In this document: one piece after another, positions 63,924 through 64,000 of the stretch
How the letters are laid out: each line of letters starts with the position of its first letter
Position numbering within the stretch: the first letter of the stretch is position 1
Assembly: GCA_012845835.1 (NCBI GenBank)
Contig: JABAKD010000021.1
Span: 15,613,757-15,677,756 of the forward strand
Direction: 5' to 3'
DNA length: 64,000 bases
From: Undaria pinnatifida
Lineage: Eukaryota; Sar; Phaeophyceae; Laminariales; Alariaceae
Position numbers and translations under genes: made by a program
The notes under the pieces: generated by a model
Database searches by the model: none
The model's input: only the letters and a program-made list of their open reading frames with translations
What the model was told of the DNA's origin: nothing

Positions 63924-64000
63924 CTGCTATGGCCGCCGATGCATGCTCTGATACAGGCTATGGCAAGGGGTAGCAGGGGGGGGAGGAGGGGGGTACTTAG

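Overview
This is a window of eukaryotic nuclear DNA: protein-coding sequence occurs only as short exons bounded by GT-AG splice sites and separated by long introns full of repeats. No rRNA, intact tRNA, CRISPR array or bacterial-style operon is visible. The exon families, long introns, tRNA-derived SINEs and heavy satellite load suggest a photosynthetic stramenopile, most likely a brown alga. That assignment is inference from style and family recognition, not a database match.

Three genes could be assembled by hand from exons whose reading phases agree. (1) Minus strand, about 1.3-3.5 kb: a phytanoyl-CoA-dioxygenase-like (PhyH) Fe(II)/2-oxoglutarate oxygenase, incomplete at both ends. (2) Plus strand, 8.7-25.8 kb: a sulfotransferase-like P-loop protein of 11 exons, about 428 residues if the two N-terminal exons belong to it. 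(3) Minus strand, 52.2-34.0 kb: a class I 3',5'-cyclic-nucleotide phosphodiesterase whose catalytic domain is spread over ten exons, including a 25-base micro-exon, with a 1.7 kb (CTA)n tract inside one intron. Weaker single-exon candidates lie at 8.23-8.54 kb (minus), 11.2 kb (minus), 15.74-15.92 kb (plus), 52.8 kb (minus), 61.78-61.89 kb (plus) and 63.77-63.92 kb (minus, at the right edge).

The most striking observation is a pattern shared by all three genes. Many exons have one or more degenerate partial copies, called exon echoes here, a few hundred bases to about 2 kb away, in the same orientation and colinear with the gene. They often carry a destroyed splice site, a frameshift or a lost catalytic residue. 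The phosphodiesterase gene alone has at least 13. The order (exon 3, its copy; exon 4, its copies; and so on) shows exon-by-exon local duplication, not duplication of the whole gene.

The rest is repeats. They include a 1.5-2.3 kb repeat block present in inverted copies about 50 kb apart (4.6-6.1 and 55.6-57.9 kb) around the phosphodiesterase locus; a short mobile repeat with an empty-site comparison; a tRNA-derived SINE (three near-full copies and one partial); GACCCG minisatellite elements with CAGGG-type ends; small terminal-inverted-repeat elements; and large simple-sequence tracts. The 26.2-33.9 kb and 53-61.7 kb stretches show no gene that could be supported.
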